64,000 bases of DNA from Microbacterium sp. CSI-V (GCF_001984105.1 NZ_MTQM01000009.1:1178001-1242000), one strand, 5' to 3'; shown: positions 1-8,823, counted from the first letter of the stretch. Notes: generated by a model from the letters alone, not told the origin. Made by a program: numbers and translations.

Positions 1-695
1 GTGTGCGCCAGCACATCCATGCGGCGGAGTCGGCGTGGGAGGACGCGTACGTGCGCTCCGGGACGGGCGATCTCGCCGAGCGGTGGCAGGCCAACGGACG
101 CGGCGAGTTCGCCCTGCTCCGCGACGGCGGCGTCGGCACGGGTGTCATCCGGTACCTCGACGACCTCGGCGCCCTGACCCCGACGACGCATCTCGCGCAC
201 GGGATCTACGTGGATGCCGACGACCGGGCGCTCCTGCGCGCCCGCGGCGTCAGCGTGGCGCTGTGCCCCCGCTCGAACGCCGTGATCGGCCTGGACCCGC
301 CCCCGGTGGCCGCGTACCTGCGCGAGGGCAACGCCATCGCCGTCGGCACGGACTCGCTGTCGTCGTCGCCGAGCCTCTCCCCGTGGCAGGACGTCGCCGC
401 GCTCGCGGACATCGCCCGCGCCCAGGGGTACGCCGATGACGACCTCCACGCGCGCCTGTTCGCGGCCGCGACGACGGGAGGCGCGCGCGCCCTCGGACTG
501 GATGCCGACACCGGCGTCCTCCGGGCGGGGGCCCGCGCCGACCTCGCCGTCTTCCCCGTCGCCTCTGCCACGCCGCGCGACGCCCTCGCCGAGCTCGTCG
601 AGGACGGCCCCGCCGAGGCATCCCTCACCGTCGTCGGCGGCCGCGTCCGCTGGGCGACCACCGTCGATCACGAACGGACCACCACCCATGTCTGA
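1..695 (+). CDS. Amidohydrolase, C-terminal part (cut by window start)
   Basis: The last ~230 residues of a metal-dependent amidohydrolase of the chlorohydrolase / nucleobase- or formimidoylglutamate-deaminase type. Visible motifs are HIHAAE near the cut end, THLAHG (metal or substrate histidine), CPRSN, and GTDSLSSSPSLS carrying the late metal-binding Asp. The C-terminal strand ADLAVF is typical of the small composite domain. The first metal HxH motif lies before the window, so the visible GTG at base 3 is probably internal. The stop overlaps the next ATG by 8 bases, implying co-transcription with the monooxygenase. Family is secure; the substrate cannot be told. Confidence 0.85.
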   Translation, partial: VRQHIHAAESAWEDAYVRSGTGDLAERWQANGRGEFALLRDGGVGTGVIRYLDDLGALTPTTHLAHGIYVDADDRALLRARGVSVALCPRSNAVIGLDPPPVAAYLREGNAIAVGTDSLSSSPSLSPWQDVAALADIARAQGYADDDLHARLFAAATTGGARALGLDADTGVLRAGARADLAVFPVASATPRDALAELVEDGPAEASLTVVGGRVRWATTVDHERTTTHV

Positions 696-2055
696 CCCCC
701 GCCCGCTGCTGTTCGGCCTCTACGAGCAGGCCTGCGTCGGCAACGGCTCCTCGGCCGCGAGCCTGTGGACCCACCCCGCCGACGACCGGTTGTCGGCGAC
801 GTCGCTGCGCTACTGGACCGACCAGGCGCGGCGCGTCGAGGACGCCGGCATGGACCTGTTCTTCTTCGGCGACGTGCTCGGGCTGTACGACACGTACCGG
901 GGCGGGGCCGAGACCGCGATCCGTCACGGCGTGGAGATCCCGGCGCTCGATCCGATGCTGCACATCCCGGCGCTCGCCGCGGTCACCGACCGCATCGCGT
1001 TCGGGACGACGGTGTCGACGACGTACGAGCACCCGTTCGCGCATGCCCGCCGCTTCTCCACTCTCGACCACCTCACCGGCGGGCGGATCGGCTGGAACGT
1101 CGTGACGTCGTACCTGCCGGGAGCCGCGGCGAACTTCGGTCTGGACGTCATGGCCCACGACAGCCGCTACGACCGCGCCGACGAGTTCCTCGAGGTCGCG
1201 TACGCGCTGTGGGAGCGCAGCTGGGACGACGACGCCTTCGTCGGCGACAAGGCGTCCGGGGTCTTCGCCGACCCCGCCAAGGTGCACCGCATCGACCACG
1301 TCGGCGAGCACTTCCGGGTCGCGGGTCCTCACCTCGTGACCCCGTCGCCCCAGCGCACCCCCGTGGTCATCCAGGCCGGATGGTCGCCGCGCGGCCGCGA
1401 GTTCGCCGCCCGGCACGCCGAGCTGATCTTCGTGGGCGACTCCGATCCGGTCGCGGTGCGCGAGGGGCTGGCCGGCATCCGCCGTCGGGCGGAGGAGCTG
1501 GGGCGGGATGCCTCCCAGATCCGCGCCGTGGTGGGCATGAACCTCGTGGTCGCCCCGACCGCGGTCGCGGTGCAGGAGAAGATCGACTCGCTGCAGGCGC
1601 ACTACGCCGCGGAGGCGCAACTGGCGGCCTACGCCGGGTGGGGCGGGATCGACTTCTCGCAGTACGCCGACGACGAGCCGCTCGTCAAGCGCAGCACGAA
1701 CGCGACGCAGACCAAGGAGACGCGCAGCGACGCGCCCGTGCTCACCGCCGGAGACGTGCGCCGCCAGTTCTCGAAAGTGACCGCGTTCGCGGACGACCGC
1801 TTCCTCGGCACCCCCGACACGGTCGCCGACTCCATCGGGGCCTTCGTCGAGGAGTCGGGGGTCGACGGCTTCCTGCTGCACCCGTTCCTGTCGCCCGGAT
1901 CCGTCGAGGACTTCGCCGAGCTCCTCGTCCCGGCGTTGCGCGAGCGGGGGCTGTACGGCGGCTTCCCGCAGGACGGCACGTTCCGGTCGCGGCTGCGCAC
2001 CGACCGCCGCGACCGCCTCGGCGACGACCACCCCGCGCGCTCCGGCGCGCGATGA
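688..2055 (+). CDS. FMN-dependent LLM monooxygenase, NtaA/SnaA/DszA family
   Basis: A 455-residue luciferase-like monooxygenase of the two-component NtaA/SnaA/SoxA(DszA) class, which uses reduced FMN from a partner reductase to oxidise organosulfur or organonitrogen compounds. Evidence: full family length, GGRIGWNVVTS around residue 130, PVVIQAG at ~225, and the C-terminal DGFLLHPF segment. The ATG at 688 overlaps the amidohydrolase stop; the open frame runs further upstream but would lie inside that gene. It ends 16 bases from the convergent nucleoside hydrolase. No reductase gene is nearby, so the flavin partner must be encoded elsewhere. Confidence 0.88.
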   Translation: MSDPRPLLFGLYEQACVGNGSSAASLWTHPADDRLSATSLRYWTDQARRVEDAGMDLFFFGDVLGLYDTYRGGAETAIRHGVEIPALDPMLHIPALAAVTDRIAFGTTVSTTYEHPFAHARRFSTLDHLTGGRIGWNVVTSYLPGAAANFGLDVMAHDSRYDRADEFLEVAYALWERSWDDDAFVGDKASGVFADPAKVHRIDHVGEHFRVAGPHLVTPSPQRTPVVIQAGWSPRGREFAARHAELIFVGDSDPVAVREGLAGIRRRAEELGRDASQIRAVVGMNLVVAPTAVAVQEKIDSLQAHYAAEAQLAAYAGWGGIDFSQYADDEPLVKRSTNATQTKETRSDAPVLTAGDVRRQFSKVTAFADDRFLGTPDTVADSIGAFVEESGVDGFLLHPFLSPGSVEDFAELLVPALRERGLYGGFPQDGTFRSRLRTDRRDRLGDDHPARSGAR

Positions 2056-2071
2056 GCCGGTGGCGCCGCGG

Positions 2072-3064
2072 TCAGTCGCGCGGCGCCGGTCCGGTCGAGA
2101 GCGCGTGGACGAACCGGCGGAGGAACTCCGTCTTGTCGAACGCCGTCACCGCGCGGACGGTCGAGCCCTCCGGCGTCCCCCACACCAGCGGCAGGCCGTC
2201 GTGCGTGAGCGCGATGCGGGTCGCGAGGGAGTCGGCGTACGGCGTGTAGTCCACCGGTCCCTCGATCCAGCTCGTCACGATCTCCGGGCGGTGCAGGATG
2301 ACGGTCGCCAGGCCGTCGTGGGCGGACGAGATCCGACGCCCCCACTTGTACTGGTAGAAGTCGTTGTACGCGTCGAGCACCTCGCCGGCGAACGTCGCCC
2401 ACGGGGTCCCGACCCCGCGCAGCACGGCGAGCACGTGCTCGTCGAGGATCGCCGTCGCCGTGACGTTCACTCCCACCATGACGACGTTGCCGGAGTTGCG
2501 CGCCCCGAACACGATCTCGGCGGCGCGACGGTCGTTGGCGGTGTTGGCATCCGTCAGGGTCGCACCACCCGGGGCCGGGTACGGACCCGCCCCGCCCATG
2601 ATGACCACCGATCGGAACTTCAAAAACAGGTCGGGGTCGCGCTCGAGCGCGCGGGCGATGTTGGTGAGGGGCCCCAGGGGGTGCAGGTCCACCTCGCCGG
2701 GGTGCTCCGCGGCGATGCGCACGATGGCATCCACCGCGCTCTCGTCCTCGACGCGCAGCTCGGCGCGCTCGAAGCGGTCGCCGAGGCCGTCGGCGCCGTG
2801 GACGAAGTCGGCGATGGACGCCTCGCCCTCGATGGGGGCCGCCTCCCCCAGGTGCACCGGGATGTCCTCGCGCCCCGCGAGCCGCAGCACGGTGCGGACG
2901 TTGCGCGCCGAGTCCTCCACCGGTGTGTTGCCGTAGATCGTCGTGATGGCCTCGATCGCGACGTCGGGCTGGGCCAGCAGGTACATGAGGGAGTGCGCGT
3001 CGTCGAGGCCGGTGTCGGTGTCCACGAGGACGCGGCGGACGACGGAAGCAGAAGCGGATGCCAT
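2072..3064 (-). CDS. Inosine-uridine type nucleoside hydrolase
   Basis: A 330-residue nucleoside hydrolase (IUNH family) that cleaves the N-glycosidic bond of ribonucleosides to base and ribose using Ca2+. The N-terminal DTDTGLDDA motif (residues ~15-23) supplies the calcium-binding aspartates, and VIMGGAG and ANDRRAAEIVF are typical family blocks. The ATG at 3064 is chosen because AGGGTGAG lies just upstream; a GTG 33 bases earlier is possible. The gene is divergent from a sugar-type ABC importer, which suggests the importer may bring in a nucleoside or its sugar. This pairing is inference. Confidence 0.88.
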   Translation of the reverse strand: MASASASVVRRVLVDTDTGLDDAHSLMYLLAQPDVAIEAITTIYGNTPVEDSARNVRTVLRLAGREDIPVHLGEAAPIEGEASIADFVHGADGLGDRFERAELRVEDESAVDAIVRIAAEHPGEVDLHPLGPLTNIARALERDPDLFLKFRSVVIMGGAGPYPAPGGATLTDANTANDRRAAEIVFGARNSGNVVMVGVNVTATAILDEHVLAVLRGVGTPWATFAGEVLDAYNDFYQYKWGRRISSAHDGLATVILHRPEIVTSWIEGPVDYTPYADSLATRIALTHDGLPLVWGTPEGSTVRAVTAFDKTEFLRRFVHALSTGPAPRD

Positions 3065-3157
3065 GCACTCACCCTGCCCGGTCGCCCGCGTCGACACGGC
3101 GCGGTGTTACATCGCGTGACGCGTTCGTTCCCTGTTCGTCACGAGAAGCCCCCAGAG

Positions 3158-3195
3158 TGAGGGATGACACGGGCGGCCCCGACCCGTGTCCCTCA
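3158..3195. promoter_or_regulatory. Imperfect inverted repeat in divergent promoter region
   Basis: TGAGGGA-TGA-CACGGG is followed after nine bases by CCCGTGTCCCTCA, a 13-bp stem with a three-base bulge in the left arm. It lies between the nucleoside hydrolase and the ABC importer, ~50 bases before the importer start. It could be an operator or a 5'-UTR hairpin. No regulator gene is adjacent. Confidence 0.45.
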
Positions 3196-3245
3196 CAGCA
3201 CAGGTCGATCGGCGCCGTCGGCGTCATCGGGAACGGACACACCCC

Positions 3246-4484
3246 ATGGCATCCACGTCTCAGCGACTGCGACGCGTCGCGCTTCCCGCGGCCGGTCTCA
3301 CCGCCGCCCTCGCCCTCACCGCCTGCGCGGGCGGTCAGGCCGCTCCTGCCCAAACGGACGGGTTCGACGGCGTCAGCCTGACCGTCTGGAACAACATCGA
3401 CTTCGAGCCCTACCAGGGCCTGCAGAAGCAGTACTTCGAAGCGTGCGCCGCCGACCTCGGCATCACGGTCGACGTGCAGACCCAGTCCGGCGACTACACC
3501 ACGAAGCTGCTGCAGGCCGCCGGCGCCAAGGCGCTGCCCGACGTGGCCCTCCTCTCCACCGACACGCAGCTGCCGCAGCTGGCCGCCCAGGGCGTGCTCG
3601 CAGACCTCAGCTCGTACGACGTGAGCACGGACGGTCTCGCCGACAGCGCCGCCGACCTCGGCCGCTACGACGGCACGCTCTACGGTCTGCCCGTGCAGGT
3701 CGAGGACTACGCCATCTTCTACAACAAGGCCGCCTTCGCCGCCGCCGGAGTGTCCGAGACCGCGCCGAAGACCTTCGACGACCTCGTGAAGCTCGCAGCG
3801 TCGTTGACCACGGCCGACCAGAAGGGCATCGTCCTCCCCGGCATCGGCGGCGACGGCTCGACCCCCGTGTACTTCCTGCCGTTCCTCCTCTCCGCCGGCG
3901 GCGACCCCGCCGACCCGACCGGCACCGGTGCCGTCGAGGCCGTCGACCTGTACAAGAAGCTCGTCGACAACGGCTCGCTCTCGTCCGAGTTCGTCAACTG
4001 GGGCTGGGACTCGATCGACCAGTGGACCTCCGGCAAGACCGCTCTGACGGTGTCGGGCCCCTGGAACCTCGTCGACACCTCGATCCCGTTCGAGTGGGGC
4101 ACGTTCCCCTTCCCGACCGCCACCTCCGGCGAGTCGCCGAAGGTGAACCTCCTCGGCTACGCCTACGGCGTCGCCGCCAATGCCGATGCGACGAAGGAAG
4201 CCGCAGCCGCGGCGCTGGTCAAGTGCCGCGCGTCCGAGGAGAACCAGGTCGACACCGCGGTCCAGGGCGGATACATCCCCGCGCTGAAGAGCGCGCAGGC
4301 CACCTTCGTCGAGAAGGTCCCGGCCGCGGCCCCGTTCGTCGACGCCGTCGACGGCGCCTACAACTCCGCGCAGCTCGGCACCGAGTGGAACACGCTGCAG
4401 CAGCAGTACGTCGACGCCATCCAGGCGGCGACGGTCGGCGGACAGACGGCACAGGCCGCCCTGGAGCAGGCCAGCGGCAAGTGA
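3246..4484 (+). CDS. Sugar-type ABC transporter substrate-binding lipoprotein
   Basis: A 412-residue extracellular binding protein of family 1 (MalE/CUT1 type). The N-terminus has a basic stretch, a hydrophobic core and an LTAC lipobox (Cys27), so the mature protein is membrane-anchored. The PVQVEDYAIFYNKAAFA segment and the WNLVDTSIPFEWG region are characteristic of carbohydrate binders. The ATG at 3246 was chosen over an upstream in-frame GTG because it starts exactly at the signal peptide. The TGA overlaps the GTG of the first permease, so the three genes form one operon. The ligand is unknown; the divergent nucleoside hydrolase hints at a nucleoside or pentose. Confidence 0.9.
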   Translation: MASTSQRLRRVALPAAGLTAALALTACAGGQAAPAQTDGFDGVSLTVWNNIDFEPYQGLQKQYFEACAADLGITVDVQTQSGDYTTKLLQAAGAKALPDVALLSTDTQLPQLAAQGVLADLSSYDVSTDGLADSAADLGRYDGTLYGLPVQVEDYAIFYNKAAFAAAGVSETAPKTFDDLVKLAASLTTADQKGIVLPGIGGDGSTPVYFLPFLLSAGGDPADPTGTGAVEAVDLYKKLVDNGSLSSEFVNWGWDSIDQWTSGKTALTVSGPWNLVDTSIPFEWGTFPFPTATSGESPKVNLLGYAYGVAANADATKEAAAAALVKCRASEENQVDTAVQGGYIPALKSAQATFVEKVPAAAPFVDAVDGAYNSAQLGTEWNTLQQQYVDAIQAATVGGQTAQAALEQASGK

Positions 4485-5428
4485 CGGCGGACACGCTGAC
4501 GACGACCGGCCGGCCGGGGGCACGCACCCCCGGCCGGTTCCGGCGTTCCCTGGCCGCGCGCCAGCGCGGTGAGCTGTGGGGGTTCCTCACCCCGGCCATC
4601 GTGTTCTTCGTCGTCTTCTTCCTGTTCCCCCTCGGGTACGGCGTGTACATGAGCACGACGAACTTCACGACGGGGACGTTCATCACCGGCCGGGCGCCGT
4701 TCGTCGGGACGGCGAACTTCGAGGCGATCCTCTCCGAGCCGATCACCTTCCGCGCGCTGGCGAACACCGTCACGATCACCGTGGTCTCGGTCGTCGTCGA
4801 GCTCGTCCTGGGGCTTCTCCTCGCGCTGCTCTTCGCCCGGCGCTTCCCCGGCAGCCGGTGGCTGCCCACCCTGATCCTCCTGCCGTGGCTGCTCCCGGCG
4901 GTCGTCGTGGCGACCGTCTGGAAGTCGCTCCTCGCCGGCGACGGACCGATCAACGACGTGCTGAGTTCCCTCGGACTTCCCGCCGAGGCGTGGCTGGCGA
5001 ACCCGGCCACTGCCCTCCCTGCCGTCATCGTGGTCGCCGTGTGGGCGAGCCTGCCCTACTGGGCCACGATCCTGGGCGCTGCCCTGAAGCAGGTGCCGGC
5101 CGAACAGCTCGAGGCGGCTCAGCTCGACGGGGCGGGCGCCTGGCGTCGCCTCGTCTCGATCGTGCTGCCGACGATCTGGCCCGTGATCTCGGTGCTCGTC
5201 GTCATGAGCGTCGTCTACACGCTCCTCATCGTCGACCTCGTGCTCGTGCTCACGGCCGGCGGGCCCGCCAACAGCACCGTGACCCTCGGCCTGCTGTCCT
5301 ACCGGCAGGCGTTCCAGCAGTTCCAGTTCGGACTCGGCGGCGCCTACGGGATGCTGCTGCTGGGCATCAGCATCCTGTTCGCGATCGTGTACACCGTGAT
5401 GTCCATGCGCCAGGAGCGTGACGAATGA
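4481..5428 (+). CDS. ABC sugar permease, MalF/UgpA type
   Basis: A 315-residue inner-membrane permease with six predicted membrane segments; the first is the very hydrophobic AIVFFVVFFLFPLGYGVY. The cytoplasmic coupling EAA loop is visible as EAAQLDGAGAWRRLVSIVLP near residues 205-224. It begins at a GTG that shares bases with the binding-protein stop (GTGA) and ends with an ATGA overlap into the second permease. It would form a heterodimer with that protein. No ATPase is encoded in the operon, so a shared MsiK-like ATPase elsewhere in the genome probably drives it. Confidence 0.92.
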   Translation: MTADTLTTTGRPGARTPGRFRRSLAARQRGELWGFLTPAIVFFVVFFLFPLGYGVYMSTTNFTTGTFITGRAPFVGTANFEAILSEPITFRALANTVTITVVSVVVELVLGLLLALLFARRFPGSRWLPTLILLPWLLPAVVVATVWKSLLAGDGPINDVLSSLGLPAEAWLANPATALPAVIVVAVWASLPYWATILGAALKQVPAEQLEAAQLDGAGAWRRLVSIVLPTIWPVISVLVVMSVVYTLLIVDLVLVLTAGGPANSTVTLGLLSYRQAFQQFQFGLGGAYGMLLLGISILFAIVYTVMSMRQERDE

Positions 5429-6306
5429 CCGCGACCCTGCCCGCCGCCCCGGCCCCCGCGACGACCGCCCCGGTCGCCGCTCCCGTCGCCGAGCGTCGCC
5501 GCCGCCGCGGCTGGACGTGGACGATCGTCACGATCGTCGTGCTCGCCGTCTACCTCTTCCCCGTCTACTGGATGATCTCGGCGTCGCTGCAGCCCTCCGC
5601 CAACTCGGCGGACACCGCCTGGTTCCCGGCCTCCCCCGGACTCGGCGGCTACGAGAAGGCGCTCGACGACGCCGGCATCGGCGGGTTGCGCGTCTCGGTC
5701 CTGGTCTCGCTCGGCTCGGTGCTCGTGACGCTGCTCGTGGCCATCCCGGCCGCGTACGCGCTCAGCCGCCTGCGGTCGCGGGCGGTCAGCATCGCCCTCA
5801 TCCTGCTGCTGCTCGCGCAGATGATCCCGAGCGTCGTCCTGGCCACCTCGTTCTACGCGATGTTCAACTCGTGGGGCCTGCTCAACACGTTCATCGGACT
5901 CATCCTGGCCAACGCCACCGCGGGCGTCCCGTTCGCGGTCATCGTGATGAGGGCCTTCATGCTGCGCCTGGACACCGAGGTGATCGAGGCGGCGACGGTC
6001 GACGGACTCGGGCCGATCGGCACGCTGTGGCGGATCGTCGTCCCGCTCTCGCGCAACGCCATCGTCACCGCCGGCGTCTTCGCGTTCCTCTTCAGCTGGG
6101 GCGATCTGCTGTTCGGCCTGACCCTGGTCAACCGCAACGAGATGTACCCCATGTCGGTGCTGATCCTGGCGCTGGCGAACTCGAACCTCAACACGTGGGC
6201 GGCGACGATGGCCGCTTCCCTGATCGCGAGCGTCCCCGCGCTGGTGGTGATCCTCGCGGCTCAGCGCCACGTCAAGGCGGGTCTGAGCGCGGGCGCGGGA
6301 CGCTGA
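5425..6306 (+). CDS. ABC sugar permease, MalG/UgpE type
   Basis: A 293-residue partner permease with an Ala/Pro-rich N-terminus, a basic patch RRRRRGW, then six membrane segments. YLFPVYWMISASL and the EAATVDGLGPIGTLW coupling loop are classic for carbohydrate importers. It starts with an ATGA overlap on the preceding permease. After its stop there is a 14-base GC palindrome and then the aspS promoter, so the operon appears to end here without an ATP-binding gene. Confidence 0.92.
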   Translation: MTATLPAAPAPATTAPVAAPVAERRRRRGWTWTIVTIVVLAVYLFPVYWMISASLQPSANSADTAWFPASPGLGGYEKALDDAGIGGLRVSVLVSLGSVLVTLLVAIPAAYALSRLRSRAVSIALILLLLAQMIPSVVLATSFYAMFNSWGLLNTFIGLILANATAGVPFAVIVMRAFMLRLDTEVIEAATVDGLGPIGTLWRIVVPLSRNAIVTAGVFAFLFSWGDLLFGLTLVNRNEMYPMSVLILALANSNLNTWAATMAASLIASVPALVVILAAQRHVKAGLSAGAGR

Positions 6307-6331
6307 GCACGGGCGGGCCCGCCCCCGCACG

Positions 6332-6337
6332 TAGACT
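6332..6337 (+). promoter_or_regulatory. Leaderless -10 element (TAGACT) of aspS
   Basis: TAGACT ends 8 bases before the GTG start of aspS, so transcription should begin at or near the start codon. There is no Shine-Dalgarno sequence between them. Confidence 0.6.
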
Positions 6338-6345
6338 GGTCCCTC

Positions 6346-7686
6346 GTGAGCGAACGCGTCCTGATCCAGCAGTTGAAGTCCCTTCCGGCCGGCCCCGTCT
6401 CGGTGTCGGGGTGGGTCGAGACCGTCCGCGATCAGAAGAAGGTCCAGTTCATCGTCCTCCGCGACGAGACCGGCGCCGTCCAGCTGGTCAACCCGGCCAC
6501 GCGTCCCTCCGAGGAGGCCGGTGAACAGGATGCCGCCGCCCTGGCCCTCACCGAGACGATCGGCGCCCTCGCCAACGGCACGTTCCTGACGGTCCGCGGC
6601 GAGCTCAAGCACGACGAGCGCGTCAAGCTCGGCGGCGTCGAGATCAAGATCGGCGAACTCGAGATCTCCGCTGCCGCCAACCCCGAGACCCCGATCGCCG
6701 CCGACAGCGGTCTGGACAAGCGCATGGACTGGCGCTTCCTCGACCTCCGCCAGCGTCGCAACAACCTCATCTTCCGCGTGCAGACCACCCTCGAGAACGC
6801 CATGCGCACGTACTGGGTCGAGCGCGACTACATCGAGATCCACTCCCCCAAGCTCATGGCATCCCCCTCGGAGTCCAACGCCGAGCTGTTCGAGGTGCCC
6901 TACTTCGAGGACAAGACCGCGTACCTCGCGCAGAGCCCGCAGTTCTTCAAGCAGATGGCGCAGGTCGCCGGCTTCGGCAAGATCTTCGAGATCGCACCCG
7001 CGTTCCGCGCCGACCCGTCCTTCACGAGCCGCCACGCGACCGAGTTCACCTCGGTGGATGCGGAGATCAGCTGGATCGACTCGCACGAGGACGTCGCCCG
7101 TATGCAGGAGGAGCTCCTGCAGACAGCGTTCCAGGCGGTCAAGGACAAGCACGGCGACGAGATCCAGGAGCTGTTCGGCGTCGAGGTGCAGGTGCCGACC
7201 CTGCCGTTCCCGCGCATCCCGCTCGCGGAGGCCCGTGAGATCGTCGCGGCCCGCGGCTACGACATCCCGCGCACCGACGGCGACCTCGACCCCGAGGGCG
7301 AGCGCCAGATCGCCGCGCACGTCCGCGAAGCGTTCGGCCACCAGTTCGTCTTCGTGACCGACTACCACCCCGAGATCCGCGCGTTCTACCACATGCGCGA
7401 CCCCGAGACCGGGCTCACGAAGTCGTACGACCTGCTGTTCAACGGCGTCGAGATCACCACCGGCGCGCAGCGCGAGCACCGCGTCGACGTCCTGGTGGAG
7501 CAGGCGAAGGAGAAGGGGCTCGACCCCGAGCACCTCGATTTCTACCTCGACTTCTTCCGCTTCGGCGCCCCGCCGCACGGCGGCTTCGGCATGGGCCTCG
7601 CGCGCGTGCTGATGCTCCTGCTCGGCGAGTCGTCGATCCGCGAGGTCACCTTCCTCTTCCGCGGCCCCACGCGCCTGGCTCCCTGA
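6346..7686 (+). CDS. aspS: Aspartate-tRNA ligase, archaeal/eukaryotic-type short form
   Basis: A 446-residue class IIb synthetase that charges tRNA with aspartate. The N-terminal OB fold (residues 1-100, VSGWVETVRDQKKVQFIVLRD) binds the anticodon. The catalytic domain shows motif 2 around EIAPAFRADPSFTSRHATEF and motif 3 GGFGMGLARVLMLLL. It lacks the ~100-residue GAD insertion of the usual bacterial AspRS, so it belongs to the shorter archaeal/eukaryotic branch. Whether it also charges tRNA-Asn cannot be told here. The GTG start is preceded by a leaderless -10 element. Confidence 0.93.
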   Translation: MSERVLIQQLKSLPAGPVSVSGWVETVRDQKKVQFIVLRDETGAVQLVNPATRPSEEAGEQDAAALALTETIGALANGTFLTVRGELKHDERVKLGGVEIKIGELEISAAANPETPIAADSGLDKRMDWRFLDLRQRRNNLIFRVQTTLENAMRTYWVERDYIEIHSPKLMASPSESNAELFEVPYFEDKTAYLAQSPQFFKQMAQVAGFGKIFEIAPAFRADPSFTSRHATEFTSVDAEISWIDSHEDVARMQEELLQTAFQAVKDKHGDEIQELFGVEVQVPTLPFPRIPLAEAREIVAARGYDIPRTDGDLDPEGERQIAAHVREAFGHQFVFVTDYHPEIRAFYHMRDPETGLTKSYDLLFNGVEITTGAQREHRVDVLVEQAKEKGLDPEHLDFYLDFFRFGAPPHGGFGMGLARVLMLLLGESSIREVTFLFRGPTRLAP

Positions 7687-7746
7687 GTTCCCCCGCCCGA
7701 CGCCCGAGGTTCACTCACCGGGCCGGGCGAGGTCATCCGTGACGCC

Positions 7747-7752
7747 TAGCGT
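7747..7752 (+). promoter_or_regulatory. Leaderless -10 element (TAGCGT)
   Basis: TAGCGT lies six bases before the ATG of the solitary ABC-ATPase-like gene, predicting a leaderless transcript. It indicates that the degenerate gene still has its own promoter. Confidence 0.55.
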
Positions 7753-7758
7753 GTCGTC

Positions 7759-8814
7759 ATGGTCGAAGGCAGCGCCGCGGTGGCCGTCCCCTCGGACGGT
7801 ACCTCGGGCGCGGGGTGGAGCGTACGGCTCTCGGGGGTGACCCGCTCACGCGCGGGCGCGCGGGTCCTCGACGGAATCGACCTCGACCTGCCCGCGGGGG
7901 GCATCGTCGCGATCGTCGGCGAGTCCGGCTGCGGCGCGACCACCCTCGCGGGGATCATCGCCGGCCGCGAACGGGCCGACCACGGCGAGGTGCTCATCGA
8001 CGGGCGGGCACGACCCGATGCGCCGCGACTCGGTGGGGTCTTCGATGACGGCGCTCCGCGCTTCGGGCGGGTACGCGACGCCGTGCTGCCCCGCGCGCGT
8101 CATCCCCGCGGTGCCGACGACGAGGTGAGGCGCCTCCTCGCCCTCGTCGGGCTGACCTCCCCGGATGCCGGGATACGGCGCCTGTCGCGGGGCGACCGGC
8201 AACGGCTCGCGATCGCGCGGGCGCTGGCCGCCGAGCCCCGAGCCCTCGTCCTCGACGATGCGCTCAGCGCTCTGCACACCGTCGGTCGGGAGCGACTGCG
8301 GGACGCTCTGGTCCGCGAGCTCCGCCGCCGCGGAACGACGACTGTCTGGGTCACCCGCGACACCGCCGAAGCCATCGCCGTCGCCGACCGCGTGATCGTC
8401 CTCGACCGCGGACGCATCGCCGCCGACGGCACACCCGAGCAGGTCTACGCGCGCGCTGCCGAGCCCGCCGTCGCGGCGGTGCTCGGACCGGTGAGCAGCG
8501 TGCCCGGCATCGTCGAGGGATCCGAGGTCGACGTGTGGGGGCAGCATCTCCCCCTGGCCGGGTCCGCGCACGACGGGCACTGCGAAGTGCTGGTCCGCCC
8601 TGAGAACGTCGTCCTCGTGGCGCCGGACGCGCCCGGGATGGATGCCGTCGTCGAGGAGAGCAGGTTCCTCGGTCGCGTGCGGCGGTCGCTCGTGCGCACG
8701 CTCGACGGCAGCCTCGTCCACGTGGATCACGCCGCCGATGCACGCCTGGACCTTCACGCCCGGGTGCGGATCGCCCTCGCGGCCGTTCCCGTGACGACGC
8801 GGCCGCTCAGCTGA
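7759..8814 (+). CDS. Degenerate ABC ATPase with TOBE-like C-terminus
   Basis: A 351-residue protein with the fold order of PotA/FbpC/MsiK-type ATPases: nucleotide-binding domain (~20-235), then a TOBE-like part (~245-345, RPENVVLV). Every catalytic motif is altered. Walker A reads GESGCGATT, with the Lys replaced by Ala60. The Q-loop Gln is Asp96. The signature is LSRGD instead of LSGGQ. Walker B is LVLDDALS, with the catalytic Glu as Asp167. The switch His is Arg200 in WVTRD. The frame is intact and a leaderless promoter is present, so it looks maintained. No permease is adjacent; the nearest is the ATPase-less importer beyond aspS. It may be a regulatory or structural pseudo-ATPase. Confidence 0.8.
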   Translation: MVEGSAAVAVPSDGTSGAGWSVRLSGVTRSRAGARVLDGIDLDLPAGGIVAIVGESGCGATTLAGIIAGRERADHGEVLIDGRARPDAPRLGGVFDDGAPRFGRVRDAVLPRARHPRGADDEVRRLLALVGLTSPDAGIRRLSRGDRQRLAIARALAAEPRALVLDDALSALHTVGRERLRDALVRELRRRGTTTVWVTRDTAEAIAVADRVIVLDRGRIAADGTPEQVYARAAEPAVAAVLGPVSSVPGIVEGSEVDVWGQHLPLAGSAHDGHCEVLVRPENVVLVAPDAPGMDAVVEESRFLGRVRRSLVRTLDGSLVHVDHAADARLDLHARVRIALAAVPVTTRPLS

Positions 8815-8823
8815 GGGCTGGGC

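Noticed and set aside
625..2031. Long open frame antisense to the NtaA-like monooxygenase gene
   Set aside because: Arg/Val/Glu-rich translation without domains; typical third-position GC artefact opposite a real gene.
6311..6324. 14-base palindrome GGGCGGGCCCGCCC between the permease and aspS genes
   Set aside because: Self-complementary without a loop and with no T-run; too common at this GC content to call a terminator.
5344..7578. 744-codon open frame opposite the second permease and aspS
   Set aside because: Low-complexity Arg/Asp/Glu/Val composition; both plus-strand genes are certain, so this is a shadow.
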